NCBI GenBank assembly: GCA_027482795.1
Contig: JAIXVS010000220.1
Coordinates: 1 to 8,362 of the forward strand
Source of the DNA: Rhodobacter sp.
Lineage (GTDB): Bacteria > Pseudomonadota > Alphaproteobacteria > Rhodobacterales > Rhodobacteraceae
Direction: 5' to 3'
Length of the DNA: 8,362 nucleotides
Below the pieces are notes generated by a model that ran no database searches, had not been told where the DNA came from, and saw only the letters and a list, made by a program, of their open reading frames with translations. Positions within the stretch are counted from its first letter, which is position 1; every line of letters starts with the position of its first letter. This document shows, in pieces, positions 1 through 5,425 of the stretch. Position numbers and translations under genes: made by a program.

Positions 1-1585
1 GCCGTGTCAGCGTGGTTTTGCCCGACCCTGACCGCCCTACTACGCCCACAACTTGCCCTGCGCCCACCTCGAATGACAGCTGATCTAGGGCAGGGGATAC
101 GGCATTGGGGTAGGTAAAGCCAACGCGGTCAAAGGTGATGCGCCCCGTGATAGGGTGGCGCGCGGGGCGGTTGTGCATACCGCGTTCGGGCGGGCGATCC
201 AGCACGCCCGCCAACATGCGCACCGATAGCGCGGCCTCTTGATACTCATTCATCAGGCCCACAATTTGCACCAAGGGGCCAGATACTTTTCCCGACAGCA
301 TGAGAAATGCAACCAAGGCCCCGACGGACATATTGCCTTGCAGCACCAAAGCTGCACCAAGACCGACCACACTGATTTGCATCAGCTTTTCCAAAAGGCC
401 GGTCGCCGCGCTGGCAAAAGCGCCCATCGACCCCACATCCCATTGCCGCTGCAAAGATTGCGCAAGGCTATCGTTAAACACCCGCCCGCGCGCCGTTTCC
501 AAAACCAAAGATTTGACCGCGCGCATGTTGTGCAGGGTTTCCACCAAATGGGCCTGCCGTTCGCCCTCAGCCTGATACAGGGCGTTCAGGCGGGTGCGGA
601 AAAACGGCAAAAGAAGGCCGATGCAGGCCGCAATCGCCAATGCAAAGCCCAAAACGACCAAGGTCAAACTGGGGCTAAGAACGGCCAAAATCAGCAAAAG
701 CAGCGGCAAAAACGCGGCATCTAGCCCTGTTTGAAACAACCGCCCTGTGAGGAACGCGCGAATTTTTTCGGTTTGCTGAATGTGCCGCGCCATCACGCCT
801 GCGGGCACCGTTTCAAAGGCAACCAAAGGCAGGGTCAGCAAATGCGCAAAGCTGCGCCCGCCCACCATGGCATCCACCTTGCCGCCCGCAATCATCATCA
901 GGCGCTGGCGGGCATAGGAAAAACCTGCGTCAAACACCGCCAATATCACAAAAATCGACACGATGGTGGCCAGCGTATTCCACGCCTGATGCGCGATCAC
1001 ACGGTCAACAATGGCCTGAAACATCAAGGGCAGCGAAAAGGCAATCAAATTGCCCGTCAGCCCCGCCGCCACTACCCCAGCCAAAAGCCACTTTTGCGTT
1101 GCCAGTGCGGGTAAAAACCACGACAGGCCAAAGGGTTGCGCGGGCGCGGCTGCCAGTGCCATGGGCCGCGCCAGCATGATCTGGCCCTTCCAATCCGCCA
1201 AAATCTGATCGCGCGGGATCATTTGAATGCCCGACGCCTCGTCCACTGGGTCAAGGATTGCGGCCATTGGCCCCGTTTCTTTGACCACCACCAAGACAAG
1301 GATCACCCAGCGCCCATCTTTCATGGGCAAAAGCGCGGGATAGGCCGTGCCCAGCCCTGCGGCGGTATCCCAAGTGCAATTTTCCAGCAACTTGGCGTCA
1401 AATCGCGCCTTGGCAAAGGCCTCTGCCACCGACTGCGCCATATCGCCATCAACCAAACTGGGCAATTCATCTGGCCGCAGGGTCACGCCGTGATGCGAGG
1501 CCACCAAAAAGGTGGCCCGCAACGCCGACATGCGCCGTTGTTGGACGGCCAGTTCTTGGCCAAGTTTGGAATCAGAGATCGTCAT
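1..1585 (-). CDS. Type I secretion ABC transporter (permease/ATPase, HlyB/LapB type), 3' end outside window
   Basis: This inner-membrane exporter would use ATP to drive a substrate through a type I channel made with an HlyD-like adaptor and a TolC-like outer-membrane protein. 528 residues are visible. Residues about 10-140 look like a C39-peptidase-like domain, but there is no cysteine at the expected catalytic position near the N-terminus (the only one noticed there is Cys70), so it is probably a non-cleaving substrate-binding domain as in HlyB. Residues about 155-430 are hydrophobic and match the six-helix ABC exporter membrane domain. The ATPase domain starts near residue 465, and its Walker A GRSGSGKT is at 517-524, with Lys523 five residues before the window edge. 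Signature, Walker B and H-loop lie outside. The start is ATG at 1585: an in-frame TAG lies 12 bases upstream with no other start between, and a weak AGGG ribosome site precedes it. The substrate is unknown, with RTX-type proteins usual for the family. Confidence 0.9.
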   Translation of the reverse strand, partial: MTISDSKLGQELAVQQRRMSALRATFLVASHHGVTLRPDELPSLVDGDMAQSVAEAFAKARFDAKLLENCTWDTAAGLGTAYPALLPMKDGRWVILVLVVVKETGPMAAILDPVDEASGIQMIPRDQILADWKGQIMLARPMALAAAPAQPFGLSWFLPALATQKWLLAGVVAAGLTGNLIAFSLPLMFQAIVDRVIAHQAWNTLATIVSIFVILAVFDAGFSYARQRLMMIAGGKVDAMVGGRSFAHLLTLPLVAFETVPAGVMARHIQQTEKIRAFLTGRLFQTGLDAAFLPLLLLILAVLSPSLTLVVLGFALAIAACIGLLLPFFRTRLNALYQAEGERQAHLVETLHNMRAVKSLVLETARGRVFNDSLAQSLQRQWDVGSMGAFASAATGLLEKLMQISVVGLGAALVLQGNMSVGALVAFLMLSGKVSGPLVQIVGLMNEYQEAALSVRMLAGVLDRPPERGMHNRPARHPITGRITFDRVGFTYPNAVSPALDQLSFEVGAGQVVGVVGRSGSGKTTLTR

Positions 1586-1602
1586 AGCGCGACCCTAATC
1601 CC

Positions 1603-1614
1603 GTTAAACTTAAC
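1603..1614. repeat. Short inverted repeat in front of the ABC transporter gene
   Basis: GTTAA and TTAAC arms are separated by two bases, with CCC before and ACGGGG after, so the dyad can be extended with a small bulge. It lies 18 bases upstream of the ABC transporter ATG inside the 84-base gap behind the oxidoreductase gene. It could be an operator or a weak RNA hairpin. No convincing -35/-10 pair was found with it, so the function is open. Confidence 0.25.
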
Positions 1615-1652
1615 ACGGGGTTACGATATGGCTTCCCCTCGGAAACTCTGTT

Positions 1653-1668
1653 CGCAGCAAAAGCTGCG
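1653..1668 (-). terminator. Possible weak terminator hairpin after the oxidoreductase gene
   Basis: A perfect 6-bp stem, CGCAGC/GCTGCG with a four-base loop (TTTT on the minus strand), begins one base after the TAG stop of the oxidoreductase gene. The bases that follow on the transcript are AACAGAG, with no U-run, so it is not a canonical intrinsic terminator. It may protect the 3' end, pause polymerase, or do nothing. The ABC transporter gene begins 84 bases after the stop, so read-through is possible. Confidence 0.3.
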
Positions 1669-1669
1669 A

Positions 1670-2881
1670 CTAAATGATCGCCAATTCCTCGAACGGTTCG
1701 TTGCGGGCAATGCGGGCATAGCCGAGTGGCCGCATGTCAAGGCTGCGGTATGTGCCCAGCGTGATCCATTCGGCAATGGCGCGGCCCATAGCGGGGGATT
1801 GTTGCAAGCCGTGGCCAGAAAATCCATTCATAAACAAAAAGTTTTCCACCTCGTCATGCGGGCCGATGATGGCGTTGGCATCTAGCGTATTCATATCGTA
1901 ATGGCCCGCCCATTCGCGCATGACTTTGATCGATTCAAAGGCGGGAATGCGGGTGGCCAGAATCGGCCAGACATGGTCTTGCCACATCGACAAATCCATT
2001 GAAAAATCGTCAAAATCTACGGCTGGGTCGATGTGCGAATGTGCCCCCGCCATATAGCTGGTTTTGGTGTCTTGCCGCACGTGCACGCCCGACGGATCAA
2101 TTGTTAGGGGCAAATCGCGGGGCAGGGGGCGTTCGGCGGTGAACACCCAAGTATAGCGTTTGCGCGGCTCGATCGGGATGCTGATCCCCGCCAAGGCGGC
2201 GACCTTCGCGCCGCGCGTGCCGCTGGCGTTGATAACATCGCCGCAGGATACCTCTTCGCCCGTGGAAAGTGTGACAGAAACCACGCGGCGGCCATCTGGC
2301 GATGTGTTTATGCCCACCACTTCGTTTTCGATATACTCCACCCCCCGTTCGCGCGCGGATCGGCGCAGCCAATCGAACATGGTGTTGCCGTCGAAATAGC
2401 CTTCATCCACCGTGTTAATGCTGCCAAGGGTCAGATCGTCAGTGGCAAAAAACGGGTATTCTGCGGCAATGTCCGCCGCTGTCATCAGCCGCGTGGCCGC
2501 CCCCGCCGCCTGCTGTACGCGGTGCGAGGCGCGCAGCACTTCGGCAAATTCGGGCGTGTTGGCCAGATACATATAGCCGTAGTTTTGAATGCGCATCTGC
2601 GGCACACGGGCATCGTTGCCCATATAGCGGGGCAGATTCTGAAAAAACTCGGCCCCAAACTGCGAGATTTGCACATTCAAATGGGTTGAAAACTGCTGGC
2701 GAATGCACGAATTGGTCAGCGCCGTGCCTGCGGTTTGATAGGTTGGATCGCGCTCGATCACCAAAATACGGCCCGAAAAATCGGCGCTGTCGGATAAAAA
2801 CCATGCGGCGGACGAGCCCATAATTGCGCCGCCAATAATGACCACATCGTAACTTGTGCTTTGGGGAGATTGCTGGGGCAT
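1670..2881 (-). CDS. FAD-dependent oxidoreductase of the DAO family, FOXRED1-like
   Basis: This is a probable soluble flavoenzyme of 403 residues. Residues 11-45 form the dinucleotide-binding fold: a hydrophobic strand, GGAIMG at 17-22 (an Ala where the middle Gly of GxGxxG is usual), and IERD at 42-45 ending the second strand as the ribose-binding acid. INASG at 217-221 is the usual second FAD contact. EPRKRYTWVF (238-247), REWAGHYDMNT (322-332) and GFSGHGLQQSP (353-363) match my recollection of human FOXRED1, as does the hydrophobic C-terminus (AII here, NII there). FOXRED1 assists mitochondrial complex I assembly. Other DAO relatives oxidise sarcosine, glycine or D-amino acids, and the substrate here cannot be read. 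Both ends fit a complete protein, with no signal peptide or membrane helix. The start ATG has only a weak GAG ribosome site and lies at the edge of a 10-bp inverted repeat, suggesting regulated translation or an operator. It stands apart from the che operon by about 410 bases and probably has its own promoter. Confidence 0.9.
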   Translation of the reverse strand: MPQQSPQSTSYDVVIIGGAIMGSSAAWFLSDSADFSGRILVIERDPTYQTAGTALTNSCIRQQFSTHLNVQISQFGAEFFQNLPRYMGNDARVPQMRIQNYGYMYLANTPEFAEVLRASHRVQQAAGAATRLMTAADIAAEYPFFATDDLTLGSINTVDEGYFDGNTMFDWLRRSARERGVEYIENEVVGINTSPDGRRVVSVTLSTGEEVSCGDVINASGTRGAKVAALAGISIPIEPRKRYTWVFTAERPLPRDLPLTIDPSGVHVRQDTKTSYMAGAHSHIDPAVDFDDFSMDLSMWQDHVWPILATRIPAFESIKVMREWAGHYDMNTLDANAIIGPHDEVENFLFMNGFSGHGLQQSPAMGRAIAEWITLGTYRSLDMRPLGYARIARNEPFEELAII

Positions 2882-2924
2882 GGCCGCTCGAATTATGAAA
2901 AATGGAATGCTTTTGAGCGGCCAT
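2880..2924 (-). promoter_or_regulatory. 10-bp inverted repeat overlapping the oxidoreductase start codon
   Basis: ATGGCCGCTC at 2880-2889 and its exact reverse complement GAGCGGCCAT at 2915-2924 are separated by 25 bases. The downstream arm on the transcript contains the first two bases of the start codon and the GAG that would serve as ribosome site, so folding would hide the start. The spacer contains CATAAT on the minus strand (2892-2897), which resembles a -10 box. If that is the promoter, the arms are instead DNA operator half-sites and the mRNA would be almost leaderless. The repeat itself is certain; its role is inferred. Confidence 0.5.
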
Positions 2925-2939
2925 CTTAGACATGGCGCA

Positions 2940-2947
2940 GAGCGGCC
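2940..2947. repeat. Third copy of GAGCGGCC upstream of the oxidoreductase gene
   Basis: GAGCGGCC here repeats the 8-mer at 2915-2922 in the same orientation, exactly 25 bases further upstream, and matches 2882-2889 in reverse complement. Three copies within 66 bases look more like protein-binding half-sites than chance, although the motif is G+C-rich in a fairly G+C-rich genome. Confidence 0.35.
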
Positions 2948-3011
2948 TGCAAGTAGGGCGGGCGCAGATTTGCGGCACGCCTAGGGCAGGTGGATGGCGT
3001 GAAACGGGGTG

Positions 3012-3036
3012 ACTTGCCCCCGAAAAAGGGCCAAGT
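3012..3036 (-). repeat. Imperfect stem-loop in the oxidoreductase upstream region
   Basis: ACTTGCCC at 3012-3019 and GGGCCAAGT at 3028-3036 are complementary apart from one bulged C, with an 8-base loop. It lies just after the minus-strand TATAAT box at 3041-3046, so it would sit at the very 5' end of a transcript started there. It has no poly-U tail on either strand, so a terminator role is not supported. Confidence 0.35.
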
Positions 3037-3040
3037 TGCA

Positions 3041-3046
3041 ATTATA
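3041..3046 (-). promoter_or_regulatory. Candidate -10 box (TATAAT) for the oxidoreductase gene
   Basis: A perfect TATAAT on the minus strand lies in an A+T-rich patch about 160 bases upstream of the oxidoreductase start. At 17 bases upstream the sequence is TTACAG, a poor -35. A better TTGACC (3074-3079) is 27 bases away, which is too far for a normal sigma-70 spacer. This is only a weak candidate. Confidence 0.25.
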
Positions 3047-3270
3047 TATGTGCGGTGTTTTGCCTGTAATTTGGGTCAATTCGCGATCTTCCCCCGCTGA
3101 CTTGGCCAGTGGGGCGCGCCGATAAAGCCGCTATCGCGGTTTATTTGCGGCGTTTGGATTGGCTTTTGTTTGGCTTGTGGATCATCAATTTTTGCGCTGT
3201 CCTGCGGGATCGCGCAACAACGCTGTGCGCAAACGAGCGCAGAATATGGGTTTTTGGCAAGCTGCGCGTT

Positions 3271-3284
3271 GCGCCGAAAGGCGC
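3271..3284 (-). terminator. Possible hairpin at the 3' end of the che operon
   Basis: GCGCC and GGCGC arms with a four-base loop (TTTC on the minus strand) lie 7 bases after the TGA stop of the last operon gene. The stem is all G-C, but the transcript continues AACGCGCAGC with no U-run, so intrinsic termination is uncertain. Its position at the boundary of the operon is the main support. Confidence 0.3.
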
Positions 3285-3291
3285 CGTGGTG

Positions 3292-3684
3292 TCAAAACAA
3301 ATGGATTTCAGGCGCGCTTGGCTTGGGTGCAGTGTCAAACATGTCTTCGCGGTTGGTCAATTTGCGGGCATCGTAGCTGCCCCCTTCCAAACGCAGGCGC
3401 ATGTCCTGCAACCGAATCTTGGCCAAAATCGTGCCAACATCCACCGTGAAATCTGCGCCCTTAACGTCGGCAGTGCCTTTAAGAGTGCGGGAAATATCAT
3501 CGAGGCACTGCGAAAGCAGGTCAATGTCTTGCAAAGCAGCGCGCAAGGTCGGCGCAATGGGGTGCGAGACCAATGGCAAAACTTCCTCTTCGATCCGCAT
3601 CAGCAAATCCATGCAGCGAACCACCTCTGCATCTATACCCTTAAGCAATTGGTCAAGCGGCATTTTTTCGGGATGTGTCTTCAT
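3292..3684 (-). CDS. Small helical protein ending the che operon; candidate CheT/CheZ-like CheY-P phosphatase
   Basis: This 130-residue protein has no family I recognise with certainty. It appears mostly alpha-helical in its first 75 residues and has no membrane segment or signal peptide. The stretch around 51-64 reads LQDIDLLSQCLDDI and contains D55-L-L-S-Q59, the DxxxQ spacing used by CheZ (Asp143, Gln147 in E. coli), where Gln positions water for dephosphorylating CheY-P. In Sinorhizobium meliloti the same operon position holds CheT, a small protein I recall as having a loose DxxxQ motif and a signal-termination role. The phosphatase function here is inference. ATG at 3684 was chosen because GGGGAAG sits about 6-7 bases upstream and it follows the preceding receiver stop with a single base between (TAAGATG). 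A TTG at 3702 in the same frame would give 136 residues but overlaps that receiver gene. The tail after about residue 110 is probably disordered. Confidence 0.85.
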   Translation of the reverse strand: MKTHPEKMPLDQLLKGIDAEVVRCMDLLMRIEEEVLPLVSHPIAPTLRAALQDIDLLSQCLDDISRTLKGTADVKGADFTVDVGTILAKIRLQDMRLRLEGGSYDARKLTNREDMFDTAPKPSAPEIHLF

Positions 3685-3685
3685 C

Positions 3686-4072
3686 TTAAAGCTTCCCCAC
3701 AACGCTTTCGATCGCCGCCTTGACGGTGGCCGAAGTAAAGGGTTTGCGGATAAGATTGTTCAGGCCCAATTGCTGGCCTTCTTTCACAATATCGGGGCTG
3801 GGCGTGCCAGTTATCAAAATAAATCCGATGCGCTGCGTGGTTTTGGCACTGCGCAGCGCGCGCAAAAGTTGCAGACCGCTCATCCCTGGCATGTTCATGT
3901 CGGAAATAACCAGATGCACGGGGTTTGCCGCCAGTTTTCCCAAAGCCACTTTGGCATCATTTTCTGTTGCGTAGTGTTTGATGCCAATTTCATCAAGCGA
4001 TTGGGCAATCAGCGCGCGGCTGACGGACATATCGTCCACAATCATGATACGCAGGTTTTCTTTTAGGCTCAT
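3686..4072 (-). CDS. cheY: CheY-like single-domain response regulator (second CheY)
   Basis: This 128-residue protein is a bare receiver domain without an output domain. Key residues are present: acid pair Asp13-Asp14, phospho-acceptor Asp58 in SDMNMPGMSG, Thr88, and Lys110 in RKPF. It should receive phosphate from CheA and either bind the flagellar switch or act as a phosphate sink. The residue three before the Lys, where E. coli CheY has the switch Tyr106, is Leu107 here, so the usual aromatic switch is missing; this may mark it as something other than a classic motor-binding CheY. It starts at ATG 4072, 21 bases after the cheR stop, with GTGAG as the likely ribosome site. It sits where R. 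sphaeroides cheOp1 has cheY2. In S. meliloti cheB lies between cheR and cheY2, but not here. Confidence 0.95.
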   Translation of the reverse strand: MSLKENLRIMIVDDMSVSRALIAQSLDEIGIKHYATENDAKVALGKLAANPVHLVISDMNMPGMSGLQLLRALRSAKTTQRIGFILITGTPSPDIVKEGQQLGLNNLIRKPFTSATVKAAIESVVGKL

Positions 4073-4093
4073 AATGCGGGCTCACTTATACTT

Positions 4094-4960
4094 TCAGGGC
4101 GATGGGTTTTTGACATAAACGGTGATTCCCACGCTGCGCATCTGGGCCTGTGCAGGCCCAGAAAGCCGCTCGGAATGACCGATAAACAGATGGCCGCCAG
4201 ATGTAGTTTGCTGGGAAAATCGATGCCAAAGGCGGGCTTGCGTGGGGGCGTCAAAGTAGATGGCTACGTTGCGGCAGAAAATCACATCAAAGCCTTGGCG
4301 CATGGGCCAATCTTCGATCAAATTTAACTCTGCAAAAGAGATCAGGTTGCGCGGCCCCGCGTCGATTGCGAACATTTCAGGCGATGATGCGGGCCTGAGG
4401 AACCGATGCAATGCGGCGGGAATGGCCGCGCGCTGCTCTGCTGGGTATTCGCCAGTCCGCGCTATATCCAAAATGCGCGGATCGATGTCGGAGGCGAGGA
4501 TTTTTATATCCAAAGCCGCCGCATCTGGACAACTGTCTAGGATCAACATGGCCAGTGAATAAGGCTCTTGCCCAGCAGAGCATCCCGCCGACCAAATCCG
4601 AATTCTGTGCCCAGCGCGGGCTTTTGCAATGAAATCTGGCAACAATTTATCGCGCAAAAAGTCAAAGTGGTGATTTTCGCGGAAAAACTGGGTCACATTT
4701 GTGGTTAGGGCGGACAGAAACTCGCTGCGTTCTTCCGCATTATCTTTGTGCTTGATATAGGCAAGATAGGTGGAAAAGTCTTGCAGGCCAAGGCGGCGCA
4801 ACCGTCTGATAAGACGAGCAAAAACCATTTCCTTTTTTGCCAGCGGCAGGTGCAAGCCAAAAGTGATTTTGGCATAATCTGCGATGGATGCAAATTCGCT
4901 TGCCTCCATTTGCGGCAATTGCGGCGCAAGGTGATCTGTTTGCGCGGAAACAGGCGTCAT
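4094..4960 (-). CDS. cheR: Chemotaxis protein methyltransferase CheR
   Basis: CheR transfers methyl groups from S-adenosylmethionine to glutamates on methyl-accepting chemotaxis receptors, raising CheA activity during adaptation. The protein is 288 residues, a normal length. Residues about 20-80 form the N-terminal helical domain with the basic cluster RLIRRLRRLG (49-58) expected to touch the receptor. TTNVTQFFRE (86-95) is the family hallmark entering the SAM domain. SAGCSAGQEPYS (124-135) is the SAM loop, ASDID (156-160) holds the acidic SAM-binding residue, and FDVIFCRN (224-231) is the strand with the conserved CRN. There is no C-terminal TPR extension. Its ATG overlaps the cheW stop by four bases (ATGA), so translation is coupled. 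No cheB methylesterase follows it, which is unusual for a complete adaptation system and is shared, as I recall, with R. sphaeroides cheOp1. Confidence 0.97.
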   Translation of the reverse strand: MTPVSAQTDHLAPQLPQMEASEFASIADYAKITFGLHLPLAKKEMVFARLIRRLRRLGLQDFSTYLAYIKHKDNAEERSEFLSALTTNVTQFFRENHHFDFLRDKLLPDFIAKARAGHRIRIWSAGCSAGQEPYSLAMLILDSCPDAAALDIKILASDIDPRILDIARTGEYPAEQRAAIPAALHRFLRPASSPEMFAIDAGPRNLISFAELNLIEDWPMRQGFDVIFCRNVAIYFDAPTQARLWHRFSQQTTSGGHLFIGHSERLSGPAQAQMRSVGITVYVKNPSP

Positions 4961-5424
4961 GCTGCCGCAATGCCCCGCGCGCGAATGATCGAAGACAGAT
5001 CTACAATTTGGGTCAGGCCCCCATTGGTATTGATCAAACCTGCAATAGGTGATTGGCCAGAATCAGCCCGCATTTCTGGGGTGATTTGGATTGAGTCATT
5101 TGAAACCGACATGATTTCCGATACCGATTCGACCAACAGACCTAAGGTTTGATCGCCATGCATCACCACGACAATCACATTGCGCGGGTTTTCAGGGGTG
5201 GGGGCAAGACCAAGTCGCGCGGCCAAATCGTAGATCGGGATCACTGAGCCGCGCAGGTTCATCACACCCAGCACCCCCGTGGGCGAATGCGGAACAGAGG
5301 TGAATGGCCCCCAACGGCGAATTTCGCGCACTTGCGAAATTTCGATGCTGAAGCTTTGCCCACCCGAAAAAAAGGCGACGAATTCAGTAATTTGCGGTGT
5401 GGCTTTGTCGTTCACTGCGGTCAT
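4957..5424 (-). CDS. cheW: Chemotaxis coupling protein CheW
   Basis: CheW bridges receptors and the CheA P5 domain in the membrane-associated signalling array. The protein is 155 residues, essentially one CheW domain (about 12-150) with a short N-terminal tail. VREIRRW at 32-38 and NLRGSVIPIYDL at 56-67 are typical CheW segments; Arg58 in NLRG corresponds to the conserved receptor-interaction arginine. A second conserved block, GLLVESVSEI at 95-104, follows. It starts one base after the cheA stop (TAAAATG), with GGAG upstream as a good ribosome site, and its stop overlaps cheR by four bases. Confidence 0.97.
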   Translation of the reverse strand: MTAVNDKATPQITEFVAFFSGGQSFSIEISQVREIRRWGPFTSVPHSPTGVLGVMNLRGSVIPIYDLAARLGLAPTPENPRNVIVVVMHGDQTLGLLVESVSEIMSVSNDSIQITPEMRADSGQSPIAGLINTNGGLTQIVDLSSIIRARGIAAA

Positions 5425-5425
5425 T

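Larger units (their letters stand above)
2882..3291. other. Gene-free region between the che operon and the oxidoreductase gene
   Basis: I see no supported gene in these 410 bases. Open frames crossing it on either strand have no recognisable product and run over real genes. It contains the GAGCGGCC copies, a TATAAT box on the minus strand, an imperfect stem-loop at 3012-3036, and a small dyad CCGC/GCGG at 3128-3139. A compact GCGCC/GGCGC hairpin follows the last che-operon gene. The most likely role is the 3' end of the che transcript plus the promoter and leader of the oxidoreductase gene. No known riboswitch, tRNA or small RNA was recognised. Confidence 0.6.

Noticed and set aside
239..724. 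Plus-strand open frame of 161 codons
   Set aside because: It is antisense to the membrane domain of the ABC transporter; the minus frame gives a proper exporter sequence through the Walker A motif.
1136..1885. Plus-strand open frame of 249 codons
   Set aside because: It lies antisense to both the ABC transporter and the oxidoreductase, is rich in His/Arg/Gln as expected for a shadow frame, and has no recognisable domain.
2439..3041. Open frame of 200 codons on the minus strand across the oxidoreductase start
   Set aside because: It is a shifted frame of the oxidoreductase gene; its product is Cys/Arg/His-rich with no recognisable fold, and the true frame has a clear FAD-binding motif.
2925..3060. 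Possible glycine or other riboswitch before the oxidoreductase gene
   Set aside because: There are small dyads, but no known aptamer core was recognised.
3128..3139. CCGC/GCGG dyad as a che-operon terminator
   Set aside because: The stem is only 4 bp, it lies about 150 bases beyond the last stop codon, and the following bases are not a U-run.
3109..3723. Plus-strand open frame of 204 codons over the gene-free region and the small che-operon gene
   Set aside because: It runs antisense to the small che-operon gene, shows no domain or ribosome site, and has the composition of a complementary-strand shadow.
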